This document shows positions 49,121 to 56,854 of a stretch of 62,841 bases of DNA, one piece after another. The notes under the pieces were generated by a model. That model was not told the DNA's origin. It made no database searches and was given only the letters and a program-made list of their open reading frames with translations. The DNA lies in the IMG/VR virus record IMGVR_UViG_3300033064_004529, positions 1-62,841 of that record; one strand, 5' to 3'. The DNA comes from a virus. The translations under genes and the position numbers were made by a program. How positions within the stretch are numbered: the first letter of the stretch is position 1; each line of letters opens with the position of its first letter.

Positions 49121-49273
49121 GTGGGGCGTTTCCATGATCTTCTTGATAATTCTGGTGACGAGTACCTTGTCCCCCGAGTCACCGTTGAACTCTGGTTATC
49201 AGAGCTTGTCCTTGAAATATCGAACACCCGCCCAGAGGATCTCTTAGAACTTCTGCGTGTTTGGTTGGGATAA
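49121..49273 (+). CDS. Hypothetical acidic protein, 50 aa
   Basis: GTG start just after the short array. Leu/Glu-rich (VTVELWLSELVLEISN ... DLLELLRVWLG), likely an amphipathic helix pair. Its ribosome site is weak. Could be a small partner of the system; no family recognised. Confidence 0.45.
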   Translation: MGRFHDLLDNSGDEYLVPRVTVELWLSELVLEISNTRPEDLLELLRVWLG

Positions 49274-49282
49274 TCGACACGC

Positions 49283-49290
49283 TTAAATAC
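49283..49290 (+). promoter_or_regulatory. TATA box before 49322
   Basis: TTAAATAC, about 32-39 bases before ATG 49322, leader ends ACGACCGAAGATG. Confidence 0.6.
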
Positions 49291-49321
49291 TCTTTCCCCC
49301 TCCTTTTTTATACGACCGAAG

Positions 49322-49609
49322 ATGGTTAGTGTATTAATCAAACGCCTTCTCAAGGGAGACGTGGATCACCCCGCCCCAAACAACTGCCCTGAGTGTGGCT
49401 CCAGGCGGGTGGCGACCACGGTTTACCCCCATAACGGGGAGATTCACGAGAGTGGATATTGCCCCAAGTGTGAGTACCCGTACTTCCCTAAGATGCTGGG
49501 GCATTGGAGTCCGTGGGATGCGGACTGGGGAAAGAGCATCAAGAAGGACGCTGAGACCGTCAAGGGGAGGCGGGAGAGGATGCTTCATGGTCGGGGGAGA
49601 TGGGGATGA
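49322..49609 (+). CDS. Zinc-ribbon protein, 95 aa
   Basis: CPECGSRRV at 22-30 and CPKCEYPY at 47-54 form one ribbon in a basic protein. Starts right after the shared leader. C-terminal half is Lys/Arg/Trp rich. Possibly nucleic-acid binding. Confidence 0.65.
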   Translation: MVSVLIKRLLKGDVDHPAPNNCPECGSRRVATTVYPHNGEIHESGYCPKCEYPYFPKMLGHWSPWDADWGKSIKKDAETVKGRRERMLHGRGRWG

Positions 49610-49758
49610 ACTGGCTAAGGAGGCTATGGTCTTATATGGAAGTGGGTTGGCACCGTAAAACCTATATTGATCTGTTCAGCCAAGGTCTCGTGTCTAGAGA
49701 GCGGATGCTAGAGGAGTGCGATCGCACTTCAATATCAACTGCGAGGACTGAGGAATGA
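49606..49758 (+). CDS. Hypothetical protein, 50 aa
   Basis: ATGA overlap with the previous gene. Helical; ends TSISTARTEE, the translated junction signal (ATATCAACTGCGAGGACTG). No family recognised. Confidence 0.55.
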   Translation: MNWLRRLWSYMEVGWHRKTYIDLFSQGLVSRERMLEECDRTSISTARTEE

Positions 49759-50129
49759 AGACTCTTAAAGATGAGAAAAATGAGTGGGGGGGCAGAACCA
49801 TCTGGGTTGAAATAATCCCATGTAAAGAGTGTGGAGATAATCGATGGTCAGCAGAATCACACTCAGATGCTTGGCAACCATATCGCGAGTGGACAGACCA
49901 TCATTATTGTGTTGGTTGTGGAAAATCCAGAATTAGAATCTCTTCAACCGAAACACCCTATAAGGAATGGGGACAGGAGTGGCAAGTTCATCCATGTGAT
50001 GATTGTATTATACTTCAAGCAGAATGCTCATCTTGCGGAGAAAAACTTCGTCCTTCAACCTCAACAGCGAAGATTCTTAATGATGTGCACGAAAGTAACG
50101 GAAACTGTAACTATGGTGACACAAAATGA
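49755..50129 (+). CDS. Multi-zinc protein, 124 aa
   Basis: Three cysteine pairs: CKECGDN, CVGCGKS and CDDC...CSSCGEKL, enough for two zinc ribbons. The junction signal falls inside the frame (LRPSTSTAK at about 97) and translation continues for 20 residues, so the signal does not always mark the last codons. Confidence 0.6.
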   Translation: MKTLKDEKNEWGGRTIWVEIIPCKECGDNRWSAESHSDAWQPYREWTDHHYCVGCGKSRIRISSTETPYKEWGQEWQVHPCDDCIILQAECSSCGEKLRPSTSTAKILNDVHESNGNCNYGDTK

Positions 50130-50266
50130 GAATTAGCATTAAATACTTCGATTATAATGGCGAGGCAAAGTTTGAGGAGATATGGGCTGGTCGTATTGAA
50201 CAACTCGTAGTGGATAACATCGACCCAGTTCGCCCTTCAGCCCCAAGTGCGAGGAAAGGAAAATGA
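50126..50266 (+). CDS. Hypothetical protein, 46 aa
   Basis: ATGA overlap. Beta-rich start (RISIKYFDYNGEAKF) and a C-terminus VRPSAPSARKGK from a junction signal (AGTTCGCCC variant). Function unknown. Confidence 0.5.
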   Translation: MRISIKYFDYNGEAKFEEIWAGRIEQLVVDNIDPVRPSAPSARKGK

Positions 50267-50565
50267 CATATGAACATCTCGGAGGAACGCCCGCATCCCC
50301 TGATATTGATGATGGAGTGCCCCCAATATGTGAGGGGTGTGAGATAGACTGCGATGGTCCCTGCTCATCATTTGATATCCTAATAGATATTATGGAACTT
50401 CGACGAAGGTTTCCCAATAAAGGCTATATGAGTTTACCATATAACCCAGACCATTCAGCCGGGGGAGGTCCAGAAGTTTATTCAGAGTGGGGGGTAGAGG
50501 AATGGCTTGATGAACTGGACAAACTACTTCGCCCTTCTACGCCAACAGCGAAAACAGGGGGATGA
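50263..50565 (+). CDS. Cysteine-containing hypothetical protein, 100 aa
   Basis: CEGCEIDCDGPC at about 23-34 could hold zinc or iron-sulphur. Ends LLRPSTPTAKTGG, the junction signal in the QSS/RPS frame. Function unknown. Confidence 0.55.
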   Translation: MTYEHLGGTPASPDIDDGVPPICEGCEIDCDGPCSSFDILIDIMELRRRFPNKGYMSLPYNPDHSAGGGPEVYSEWGVEEWLDELDKLLRPSTPTAKTGG

Positions 50566-50775
50566 ATGATGGGTGAGAGAAAAATTAGAGAACAAATGGA
50601 TAAAATAGATTATATTATACCTACAGCGCGGGATGCTAGAATGGTTCGGACAGATGAGTTTGGTGAACTATGGAATAAAATCCTTGACCTGTCGCATGGA
50701 TATGAGGTGAGCACCTTTCTACTAGCAACCGCCTATGCGATGAGAAAACGGGCGAACAAGGAACTGATCTCATGA
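50566..50775 (+). CDS. Hypothetical helical protein, 69 aa
   Basis: ATG after the junction signal (GCGAAAACAGGGGGATGA). Charged helical chain ending KRANKELIS. No family recognised. Confidence 0.55.
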   Translation: MMGERKIREQMDKIDYIIPTARDARMVRTDEFGELWNKILDLSHGYEVSTFLLATAYAMRKRANKELIS

Positions 50776-50834
50776 AAGTTCGCTGTTCTGCATCAAGTAC
50801 GAAGAGTACAGGAAGTACAGAGGGTACAGGATGA
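50772..50834 (+). other. Tag-only mini reading frame with short tandem repeat, 20 codons
   Basis: ATGA overlap with the previous gene. The peptide MKVRCSASSTKSTGSTEGTG is essentially an extended junction signal: AGTTCGCTGTTC, ATCAAGTACGAAG, then repeated AGTACAGG-like units up to the next ATG. Translation uncertain. Confidence 0.3.
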
Positions 50835-50977
50835 CTAAAACCATCGAGGAGCACAAACAAAAGCCCTGCTACGGAAAGAACCGTTGCTGGAATAACGTTC
50901 GCATTCAATGTCCCGTATCGGATTCCTGTGCGTACATTCAGAGTTTAGCTACAACTGCGAAAAAGGTGATAAAATGA
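50831..50977 (+). CDS. Small cysteine protein, 48 aa
   Basis: CYGKNRCWNN ... QCPVSDSCAY gives four cysteines with spacing close to the DCxxC family. Ends IQSLATTAKKVIK, a full junction signal (CAGAGTTT at 50939). Function unknown. Confidence 0.55.
   Translation: MTKTIEEHKQKPCYGKNRCWNNVRIQCPVSDSCAYIQSLATTAKKVIK
50939..50976 (+). repeat. Junction signal copy, near-complete
   Basis: CAGAGTTTAGCTACAACTGC then GAAAAAGGTGATAAAATG: upstream half, AACTGCGAA half and ribosome site all present. Confidence 0.7.
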
Positions 50978-51177
50978 AAAAATACTTAGAGATATACACC
51001 GATGAAAAGCGCTTCGAGGCCTTCAGGAAAAAGAACGGATTAACCAAGAGAAAAACATGGGATCACCTTAAAGATGCGTTGCAGATTTGGGCGTGGGGTG
51101 ATATATATGAAGGTATGCAAGATGCCGTTACTTATGATAATCGTGGTTCATGTCAAAAGGTGAGAGAAGATGATTGA
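50974..51177 (+). CDS. Hypothetical helical protein, 67 aa
   Basis: Start at 50974 set by the GGTGATAAA leader. Basic helical chain (YTDEKRFEAFRKKNGLTKRKTWDHLKDAL). Ends over a CGTGGTTC-type signal. No family recognised. Confidence 0.6.
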   Translation: MKKYLEIYTDEKRFEAFRKKNGLTKRKTWDHLKDALQIWAWGDIYEGMQDAVTYDNRGSCQKVREDD

Positions 51178-51529
51178 TTGGTGTAAATGGTTTGGTCACA
51201 AATGGCGACGGTCATACACTTGGGGCATCAGGGCAGATATGAAAAAGGTTGACCGCCAAGTTAAACATTGTGAGCGTAAGGGATGTAAGGAACGACATAT
51301 AGAAGATAAAATCGTTGGCGAGGTTGATATATGCGAAGGATACTATTCTTGGGGTTCGGCTGGACCGTGTCATGGATGCATCAACAAGGATGATTGCCCC
51401 CAAGTACCGTGGAGGCAAAAACAATATGGCGGCGGCTTCGTTTGGGCTAAGTGCCCCATCAAGAACTTCGCTGTGGCGCCGGGGTTTGAGAAATACTTTA
51501 AGGGAGATACGATTGTTGCACGTTCATAG
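51170..51529 (+). CDS. Cysteine-rich protein, 119 aa
   Basis: Opens MIDWCKWFGHKWRR, similar in style to DUF1660-like prophage proteins, then CERKGCKERH, CHGCINKDDCP and one more Cys; likely one or two zinc sites. Function unknown. Confidence 0.6.
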   Translation: MIDWCKWFGHKWRRSYTWGIRADMKKVDRQVKHCERKGCKERHIEDKIVGEVDICEGYYSWGSAGPCHGCINKDDCPQVPWRQKQYGGGFVWAKCPIKNFAVAPGFEKYFKGDTIVARS

Positions 51530-51547
51530 TTCAAGGGGAAAGGCGAA

Positions 51548-51787
51548 ATGAGAGAAGATAGTCCAGTATTAAAGGTACTTCGAGAGAACCCAAACGCAGA
51601 CTTGGTTTCTTGTCGTTGGTGTGGTGAGAAGGGGCACCAAGCAAGGTGGCGCTGGTTCAGGTGGGGAGCCAATGGTTTTTGTAGTAAGGCATGTCAAGAT
51701 TCTGCTCAGGAGGAACATGATAGGGGTAATAAAGATTGGTGGAAAACCCGCCACCCCAAGAAGTTCGCCTTTCGGGAGGAAGTCTGA
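51548..51787 (+). CDS. Zinc-finger protein, 79 aa
   Basis: CRWCGEKGH and FCSKACQ form a treble-clef-like Cys pair set. ATG after AAAGGCGAA of a junction signal (CATAGTTC at 51535). Possibly nucleic-acid or protein binding. Confidence 0.6.
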   Translation: MREDSPVLKVLRENPNADLVSCRWCGEKGHQARWRWFRWGANGFCSKACQDSAQEEHDRGNKDWWKTRHPKKFAFREEV

Positions 51788-51788
51788 T

Positions 51789-52007
51789 ATGCCGATGACC
51801 GCGGGAAGACGCATGAGAAAGACATGGAAAACTCGCCTCTTTGTTTGGCTTTACCGTAACTGTCCTAGACTAGATCAGTGGTTTCTTAATCAGTGTGATA
51901 TGGAGCCCTGCGATGACTGCATTCATTTCGATAGTTATGGGTGTGGGTGGGCATTCGTAAGTTCGACATGTAATTATCAGAGTTTGGGAGAAACAGTGAA
52001 TGGGTAG
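51789..52007 (+). CDS. Zinc protein, 72 aa, DCxxCxxH-like
   Basis: Start at 51789 overlaps nothing and follows the previous stop by one base. C-terminal half: CDMEPCDDCIHFDSYGC ... STCNYQSLGET, the family pattern with extra cysteines, ending in a junction signal (CAGAGTTT at 51978). Confidence 0.55.
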   Translation: MPMTAGRRMRKTWKTRLFVWLYRNCPRLDQWFLNQCDMEPCDDCIHFDSYGCGWAFVSSTCNYQSLGETVNG

Positions 52008-52155
52008 ATATGACACCCATGCTTACTGTGCCCGTGAGGGAATCTGGATAGATAAGGAACTTATCCCAGATCCAACCGACCCGCGGTGCCCCTACTGCCA
52101 CAACACCACCAGGTACAACCCACGGGCCTACACAGTCAGACGGAGAAAAACATAA
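52000..52155 (+). CDS. Zinc-ribbon-like protein, 51 aa
   Basis: Overlaps the previous gene by eight bases. One early Cys and CPYCHN later; ends with a very basic tail (VRRRKT). Function unknown. Confidence 0.5.
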   Translation: MGRYDTHAYCAREGIWIDKELIPDPTDPRCPYCHNTTRYNPRAYTVRRRKT

Positions 52156-52433
52156 TGGTTGTAATGTATATAATGGACGCAATAAGAGACTCGGCTAGAG
52201 AGCGCGTCGGATGGTTCTACGCCAGGGACATAGTCGCCGCCTCCTCTGAGCGGGCGGGGAAGCTGGTGAACGCGTACACGATAGGGAAGTATATGGTGGT
52301 TCTCTGCGAGAACCGGGAAGTAGAGAGGAGGAAGGAGCGGGATATGGTCTGCTGTGAATATCAGTATAGATATATGGGGGATGGGATGAACATGTATAAT
52401 GAGGGGCGGATGGCTTTGGTGAAGAATAGATGA
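52155..52433 (+). CDS. Putative winged-helix protein, 92 aa
   Basis: Start at 52155 shares its first base with the previous stop. Helix set (SARERVGWFYARDIVAASSERAGKLVNAYTIGKYMVVL) resembles a small winged helix; wing-like C-terminus. Likely a regulator. Confidence 0.5.
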   Translation: MVVMYIMDAIRDSARERVGWFYARDIVAASSERAGKLVNAYTIGKYMVVLCENREVERRKERDMVCCEYQYRYMGDGMNMYNEGRMALVKNR

Positions 52434-52738
52434 CGGAGGGCGGATTCAAACCGGTGACTCTCAGAGATGAGATACAGCCCCGAGGCTCAGGGCTGAATAC
52501 CTGGGAGAAGCTGTGGAGGCAGCGGCAGAGTTATGATGTGGTGGCGTGTCCCCAGAGAAATGGGGAGTGGGTGTGTGGTTGGTCTCTTAAATATCGTAAA
52601 AATGGGGCCGTGTGGTGTCATGGTAGATACTATCGGAGTGGATGCTCCGTGTGGATCCGGGTTCAGGCGAATGATGGAGACCCAACCATTCTTATAACTG
52701 ATGAGTTTAACCCCCCAACCCTGAAAAAACAAGAATAG
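52430..52738 (+). CDS. Hypothetical protein, 102 aa
   Basis: ATGA overlap. Trp/Gly/Cys-rich beta protein (VVACPQRNGEWVCGWSLKYRK ... WCHGRYYRSGCSVWIRV) possibly a zinc-stabilised fold. Last gene of its transcription unit. Confidence 0.55.
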   Translation: MTEGGFKPVTLRDEIQPRGSGLNTWEKLWRQRQSYDVVACPQRNGEWVCGWSLKYRKNGAVWCHGRYYRSGCSVWIRVQANDGDPTILITDEFNPPTLKKQE

Positions 52739-52780
52739 GTTCTTAAGATATGGCGTGTAACCTGTGTTGGGAGAGGTTGA

Positions 52781-53395
52781 ATGACTGACCAGTTAGTTAG
52801 CGCCGAGGAGAACAACACCCAATATAATATAATACGTGTTTTTAAGTTATTATTTATATTACATAAGAATAACTATGTAGATGACACCATGACTCACATC
52901 AAGTTACTCTCACAACTTGGAACTATCTTCAAGAGCGAAGCCACTGCCAAAACCTTCGTCTTCTTCATCCAGAACGGGGCTTCGACTGCATGGGTAATCC
53001 AGACAAGGCTAGGCATCTCAGTGGCACGAACCTATTCTGTTCTCAGGGACCTTACGGCTCTTGGTTTAGTTGAGCAGATTCGGAAGGTTCAGCGGGTTGA
53101 ATTTGTGCGGGGAGGTCCGAAACCGAAGGTTTACGGGCTTCTAGGGTGTACGAAGAATGAGGTGGTTGCCGCAATTAATCTTCATAACCGTAGCAAGTCT
53201 CCCAAGTATCTTCACGCTGAGGATGTGGCTCAGAGCATCTTGGAGAAGTATTTAATTCCTCGGCGGTTGACTGAGATTTCACACCGGGATCTTATGATGC
53301 AAATACGGGCATGTGAGAAGCCGTATCATCAGCGGGACATATATGACATTACCTCTAAGATACTTAGGGGGAACGGGATAAAGGTATGGGATTAA
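52781..53395 (+). CDS. Winged-helix transcription regulator, 204 aa
   Basis: Residues 55-115 form a clear winged helix (TAKTFVFFIQNGASTAWVIQTRLGISVARTYSVLRDLTALGLVEQI) with a basic wing (RKVQRVEFVRGGPKPKVYGL), similar to TrmB/MarR-type archaeal regulators. The C-terminal 80 residues form a second helical domain. Candidate regulator of viral early promoters. Confidence 0.7.
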   Translation: MTDQLVSAEENNTQYNIIRVFKLLFILHKNNYVDDTMTHIKLLSQLGTIFKSEATAKTFVFFIQNGASTAWVIQTRLGISVARTYSVLRDLTALGLVEQIRKVQRVEFVRGGPKPKVYGLLGCTKNEVVAAINLHNRSKSPKYLHAEDVAQSILEKYLIPRRLTEISHRDLMMQIRACEKPYHQRDIYDITSKILRGNGIKVWD

Positions 53396-53405
53396 AATCA
53401 AAACG

Positions 53406-53413
53406 CTTATATG
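53406..53413 (+). promoter_or_regulatory. TATA box before 53447
   Basis: CTTATATG, 34-41 bases before ATG 53447 with leader TTGACCGAAGATG at 53437-53449. Confidence 0.65.
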
Positions 53414-53446
53414 CCCTTATCCCCCCCTATTTTTAATTGACCGAAG

Positions 53447-53680
53447 ATGGCGGTAAGATGCCCAATCTGTAAGACCTACCAAATATACAAGTATATCGGA
53501 TGGTTCCAGAGACACATGGCAGCGGAGCACAACTGGCAGTACCCCGACGCCAAGGAATACTTTGAGCAGGGAGGAAACGGATGCCCGAAGTGTGGCAAGC
53601 CGAAGATCAACCGGAAGTATTGTAATAACTGCGGGGTGTTCTTTCGTCGTTCAAGCACAACAGCGAGGAATAATGAATGA
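53447..53680 (+). CDS. Zinc-finger protein, 77 aa
   Basis: CPICKTYQIYKYIGWFQRHMAAEH is a C2H2-like finger (Cys pair then HMAAEH), and CPKCGKP ... CNNCG a second ribbon. Ends RRSSTTARNNE, the junction signal. Promoter-proximal; probably binds DNA or RNA. Confidence 0.65.
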   Translation: MAVRCPICKTYQIYKYIGWFQRHMAAEHNWQYPDAKEYFEQGGNGCPKCGKPKINRKYCNNCGVFFRRSSTTARNNE

Positions 53681-53832
53681 AATTCAACGCGGTTAAGAAT
53701 AGATATGAGTACCCGAAAGAGGAGAAGCTCAAAGGATTCAGGGTTGACAATGAGACAGAATATGAAGTGGTGTTAGACCTAGTGTTGAACCGTGGAACCG
53801 TCGTTGTCACAGTTAAGAAGGTGTTTGATTGA
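53677..53832 (+). CDS. Hypothetical protein, 51 aa
   Basis: ATGA overlap. Short beta protein (EVVLDLVLNRGTVVVTVKKVF). TTGA overlap on the right. No family recognised. Confidence 0.55.
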   Translation: MKFNAVKNRYEYPKEEKLKGFRVDNETEYEVVLDLVLNRGTVVVTVKKVFD

Positions 53833-53978
53833 AGGTTGAAGATTTCTTAGAATATCTCTTCGAGTGTTTTCCCAATGCCAAGGTAAGCATTGAACGCGTG
53901 TCCCACTATGAACGGCCCCACAAGAAGTACACCATAATCGTCGAGGAGAAGCTCCCCGTTAAGTCGGGGGGTTCATAG
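53829..53978 (+). CDS. Hypothetical protein, 49 aa
   Basis: TTG start within the previous stop. Alpha/beta (FLEYLFECFPNAKVSIERV ... YTIIVEEKL). Ends over a CATAGTTT-type signal. No family recognised. Confidence 0.5.
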   Translation: MKVEDFLEYLFECFPNAKVSIERVSHYERPHKKYTIIVEEKLPVKSGGS

Positions 53979-53998
53979 TTTGACATCAACAGTGAGGG

Positions 53999-54184
53999 AT
54001 GAAGATGGGTAACATAAAGGAAATCAAAATCATTATGCGAAAGGCAGGTATGCTAAGAACACCGGGAGATATGATTACAATCACCGATGATGACCTTGAA
54101 AGCTACAATCGCGTTCGAGAGGCGTTACAAGTTCTTACCGAGGATATTCATGGTTTAGCCTCAAGTCCGAAGGAGGGAGAGTAA
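53999..54184 (+). CDS. Hypothetical protein, 61 aa
   Basis: ATG after the signal leader ACAGTGAGGG. Helical; ends GLASSPKEGE over a CATGGTTT-type signal. No family recognised. Confidence 0.55.
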   Translation: MKMGNIKEIKIIMRKAGMLRTPGDMITITDDDLESYNRVREALQVLTEDIHGLASSPKEGE

Positions 54185-54540
54185 TGGCAATTAGGTGGAG
54201 AAGGGATGGGCGCCTCATGTGTGCGGCGACGACGGGGCCGGAGGAAGGGGATACGTATATTGGCGATAGGCTAACCTACGAGTTAAGCGTGATATTAAAA
54301 GTAATAGTTGCGGACAAGGACCATAAAAAAAACAGTTTATGGCACTGGACACAGAATAAAATGGCGGCTGAAAACGTTGAAACGGACATCAAATATGGAT
54401 ATGAGGTGGAGGAATTGGATGGCGCCCTTCATTATCGGGGCTCATCTACTGATTGGTGCTGGTTTAAACTCAGCGAGATGCCTCAAGCCTACAAAGACCT
54501 AGTTCAGAGTTCCGATACAACTGCGAAGGAGGGGCCCTAA
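54184..54540 (+). CDS. Hypothetical protein, 118 aa
   Basis: One-base overlap. Beta-rich (YIGDRLTYELSVILKVIVADKDH) with Trp-rich middle. Ends VQSSDTTAKEGP over a full junction signal (CAGAGTTC at 54505). Confidence 0.55.
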   Translation: MAIRWRRDGRLMCAATTGPEEGDTYIGDRLTYELSVILKVIVADKDHKKNSLWHWTQNKMAAENVETDIKYGYEVEELDGALHYRGSSTDWCWFKLSEMPQAYKDLVQSSDTTAKEGP

Positions 54541-54704
54541 TGCAAATAATATCTGTTGAACCAATAGCCCAAGACATTGAAATTGACGGTGTAAAATACT
54601 ATTGGGTTGGGTCTAGAATGGATGTAGAAACCCTCCCCCGTTTTATAAACACCTTCATCACAACTCAGAGTTCTGAGACAAGTACGAAGAAGGTGGAAGA
54701 ATGA
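54540..54704 (+). CDS. Hypothetical protein, 54 aa
   Basis: TAATG overlap. Beta-rich start (IISVEPIAQDIEIDGVKYYWVGS); ends TTQSSETSTKKVEE over a junction signal (CAGAGTTC at 54666). Confidence 0.55.
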   Translation: MQIISVEPIAQDIEIDGVKYYWVGSRMDVETLPRFINTFITTQSSETSTKKVEE

Positions 54705-55141
54705 AGGACCAAGAGTTTTGGGACGCCCTAGATAAATCGGGGATAATTAGTTGGGATGGAGAGGATTGGACGTTCAATAACAGCCGTGTCGAGGAACTGC
54801 TTGAGAGGGAACGCAAGTTCTTTACATTCAAGGACATGTATGTGACGGCATCAGATAAACTTCTGAAGTATTCCAACGCTGAGGAGTGGATTGGTGAACG
54901 ATTTTCTCCGGTCCCACGACGAATAGTTGACCTCATGCTATGGTTCAAACAACACGAGGTTTACAACGATAAGGGATGGAACGAGTGTTGGAACATCGTC
55001 CTTCCTTATGTCAAAGAGTTGGCTGAGTTTTATCAGAGTTCTAAACCAACAGCGAAGCACGAACACCCCGCCTCTAGCGACCCCGATGCTTGCCCTATCT
55101 GTGGTTCTGGGCATAGTTGCGATTGTAATCCTCATGGTTAG
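54701..55141 (+). CDS. Helical protein with C-terminal zinc knuckle, 146 aa
   Basis: Residues 1-110 are helical and acidic. The junction signal is read as YQSSKPTAK (about 112-120), after which 26 residues add CPICGSGHSCDC. The signal therefore lies inside this gene, as if a short zinc cassette were fused behind it. Confidence 0.6.
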   Translation: MKDQEFWDALDKSGIISWDGEDWTFNNSRVEELLERERKFFTFKDMYVTASDKLLKYSNAEEWIGERFSPVPRRIVDLMLWFKQHEVYNDKGWNECWNIVLPYVKELAEFYQSSKPTAKHEHPASSDPDACPICGSGHSCDCNPHG

Positions 55142-55150
55142 GTGAAAAAT

Positions 55151-55366
55151 ATGAGTGAAAACGACGAAGACGTTTATGAAACCCTCTGTGTGGTGTGTGA
55201 AGGCTGTGGTTGTGACACCTTCAAGATTGAAGTTACGGGTGCTGGGCGAATCGCTTCTTATACGGATTGGTATTGTTCAGAGTGTGGCGAGCAGGGGGGA
55301 GGCTTCTTAAACGACCCCCTCGATGAGGTTGAAACATCGCCTTTGGGTGAGAACAATGATAGATAA
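55151..55366 (+). CDS. Zinc-ribbon protein, 71 aa
   Basis: Start at 55151 after TAGGTGAAAAAT (a GTG at 55142 is possible). CVVCEGCGC and CSECGEQ form one ribbon around a beta segment. Function unknown. Confidence 0.6.
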   Translation: MSENDEDVYETLCVVCEGCGCDTFKIEVTGAGRIASYTDWYCSECGEQGGGFLNDPLDEVETSPLGENNDR

Positions 55367-55628
55367 GGAAACAAGAGAAAAGAAAAATAAAATATTATAT
55401 CACTCAAACCCCAAACACATTCTCTATGTGATTGGACGTGACTTACCGCTAGGTCGTCGTGCACGAATCTCAAATATTTATATGAGTGATTATAGAAAAC
55501 ACGGAATCTCATTAAGTATTAGTGGTGTACGTGGAGCAACACACGCAGAATGTTTCATGGAGTACAGCCAACTTGAAAAAATGTTTAAACAGTTATCAGA
55601 GTTCATAGAAAAAGGGCGAAGAAGATGA
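55356..55628 (+). CDS. Hypothetical protein, 90 aa
   Basis: Starts inside the previous gene. Basic N-terminus, beta middle (HILYVIGRDLPLGRRARISN), helical end. C-terminus falls in a junction signal in frame EFIEKGRRR (CAGAGTTC at 55597). Confidence 0.55.
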   Translation: MIDKETREKKNKILYHSNPKHILYVIGRDLPLGRRARISNIYMSDYRKHGISLSISGVRGATHAECFMEYSQLEKMFKQLSEFIEKGRRR

Positions 55629-56068
55629 GTGAGGACTACGAAGAAACCATTGATAGAATCAACAACTCATGGGATAAAACCATAATGGAGAGAAATAAAC
55701 TAAAAAGGAAATTAGCGTCTGCCAGCAAGATTCTGACAGAGCAAGAACAGCTTGAGAACTTTTTCTATCGGAATCTCTTTGATGGTTATTCTATGCTAGA
55801 CGATACTACACCAAACCCCGACTTCCTTTCATGTACTATCTTAAGTGACAAACATAATAGAATATATATTGTTGTCCACGGAACACGAAGGAAGTTTCAT
55901 ACAACCATCATTAGAAAACTAACCAAAATCGGTTGTGAGGCGATTGACCTTAACCCAGAACCAAGCGAAGATGATAACACAGACCATCAGCCAAAACACT
56001 CGGAATGTATCTTTCGATACCAAGATAAAAACGTTCAAGTCTCTTATGACCATGATGAGAGGTATTAG
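55625..56068 (+). CDS. Hypothetical protein, 147 aa
   Basis: N-terminal coiled coil (DRINNSWDKTIMERNKLKRKLASASKIL) then an alpha/beta half (LSCTILSDKHNRIYIVVHGT). ATGA overlap. No family recognised. Confidence 0.55.
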   Translation: MSEDYEETIDRINNSWDKTIMERNKLKRKLASASKILTEQEQLENFFYRNLFDGYSMLDDTTPNPDFLSCTILSDKHNRIYIVVHGTRRKFHTTIIRKLTKIGCEAIDLNPEPSEDDNTDHQPKHSECIFRYQDKNVQVSYDHDERY

Positions 56069-56080
56069 TTCGGGGTTTAG

Positions 56081-56263
56081 ATGGAAGTGCGTAAAATGGA
56101 AAATGAAGAGGGATGTTGGAACTGCAAGTATGATGAATTGGGACCGGATGAGGAGCCCTGCGATGTCTGTGACCTTTTCGACCTTCGCTTCAAAAGGTGG
56201 GAGCGTGGGGATCAGGTACTAATTCTTCGGGGTTCAAAGGAATCTACGATAGATGAAAATTAA
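56081..56263 (+). CDS. Small cysteine protein, 60 aa
   Basis: CWNCKYDELGPDEEPCDVCD gives four cysteines of a compact zinc site, a pattern common in small phage proteins. An ATG at 56096 is an alternative start. Ends over a diverged junction signal. Confidence 0.55.
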   Translation: MEVRKMENEEGCWNCKYDELGPDEEPCDVCDLFDLRFKRWERGDQVLILRGSKESTIDEN

Positions 56264-56393
56264 AATTATAATGTCGGAACCGGATTGGTACATTGAGGAG
56301 AAATTTTATGAGTTATATGCTCAACTACTTTCAATGACTGAGGATGAACTTGAGTTTAATATAGTTCATAGTTCGGAGGGAACCGTGAAGTGA
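56253..56393 (+). CDS. Hypothetical protein, 46 aa
   Basis: Overlaps the previous gene by 11 bases. Helical, acidic; ends IVHSSEGTVK, the junction signal (CATAGTTC at 56367). GTGA overlap on the right. Confidence 0.5.
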   Translation: MKIKIIMSEPDWYIEEKFYELYAQLLSMTEDELEFNIVHSSEGTVK

Positions 56394-56557
56394 CCTCACC
56401 AATTTGTCCTAATTGTAAATGTAATTGCCAACCAATTTGCCGAGTGCCAATTCATCCAGAAGTTGAACTATATGACATCTATCTGTGGCAGTGTTCAAAC
56501 TGTAAGACGGTCTTTCCTACCTTTACCCCTCATACTTTGGAGGAAACCATGAAGTGA
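56390..56557 (+). CDS. Zinc-ribbon protein, 55 aa
   Basis: GTG start. CPNCKCNC and CSNCKTVF form a ribbon. Its end (HTLEETMK) lies in a signal copy. Function unknown. Confidence 0.55.
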   Translation: MTSPICPNCKCNCQPICRVPIHPEVELYDIYLWQCSNCKTVFPTFTPHTLEETMK

Positions 56558-56667
56558 AAGCATATTACCCATACGCAAAAACGGTCTACCAAGGCGAGAA
56601 GTACATGACGATACAATTCATGCTATGGTGGTTTTCGCTGTTTAAGGAGAAGAGTGATGCTGGATAA
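56554..56667 (+). CDS. Hypothetical protein, 37 aa
   Basis: GTG start in a GTGA overlap. Aromatic-rich (YYPYAKTVYQGEKYM ... MLWWFSLF). End overlaps the next start. Very short; coding supported only by overlaps on both sides. Confidence 0.4.
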   Translation: MKAYYPYAKTVYQGEKYMTIQFMLWWFSLFKEKSDAG

Positions 56668-56854
56668 ATGGGAGGGCGTCTGCCCCAAGTGCCGCGTGGA
56701 GATGATTCACATCAACGGATCTAGCACCTGGCAGTGTTCCTCCCCGTCTGAGGTGTGTCATGTGTGGGGGATTAAGTTGAAGCGGGTTAAGGCTGATAAC
56801 GGACCCTTTATGTACGTGATTGATCGGGTTATATATGAGGCGACTCCAATATGA
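56657..56854 (+). CDS. Zinc-ribbon protein, 65 aa
   Basis: CPKCRVEM and WQCSS-x4-C suggest one zinc site. Precedes radA with a four-base overlap, so it may be co-translated with the recombinase. Function unknown. Confidence 0.6.
   Translation: MLDKWEGVCPKCRVEMIHINGSSTWQCSSPSEVCHVWGIKLKRVKADNGPFMYVIDRVIYEATPI

Noticed and set aside
49024-49353. Minus-strand frame of 109 codons opposite the tas end and second array
   Set aside because: It overlaps the tas coding end, the array and the promoter of the next gene, and has a basic low-complexity product typical of a shadow frame.
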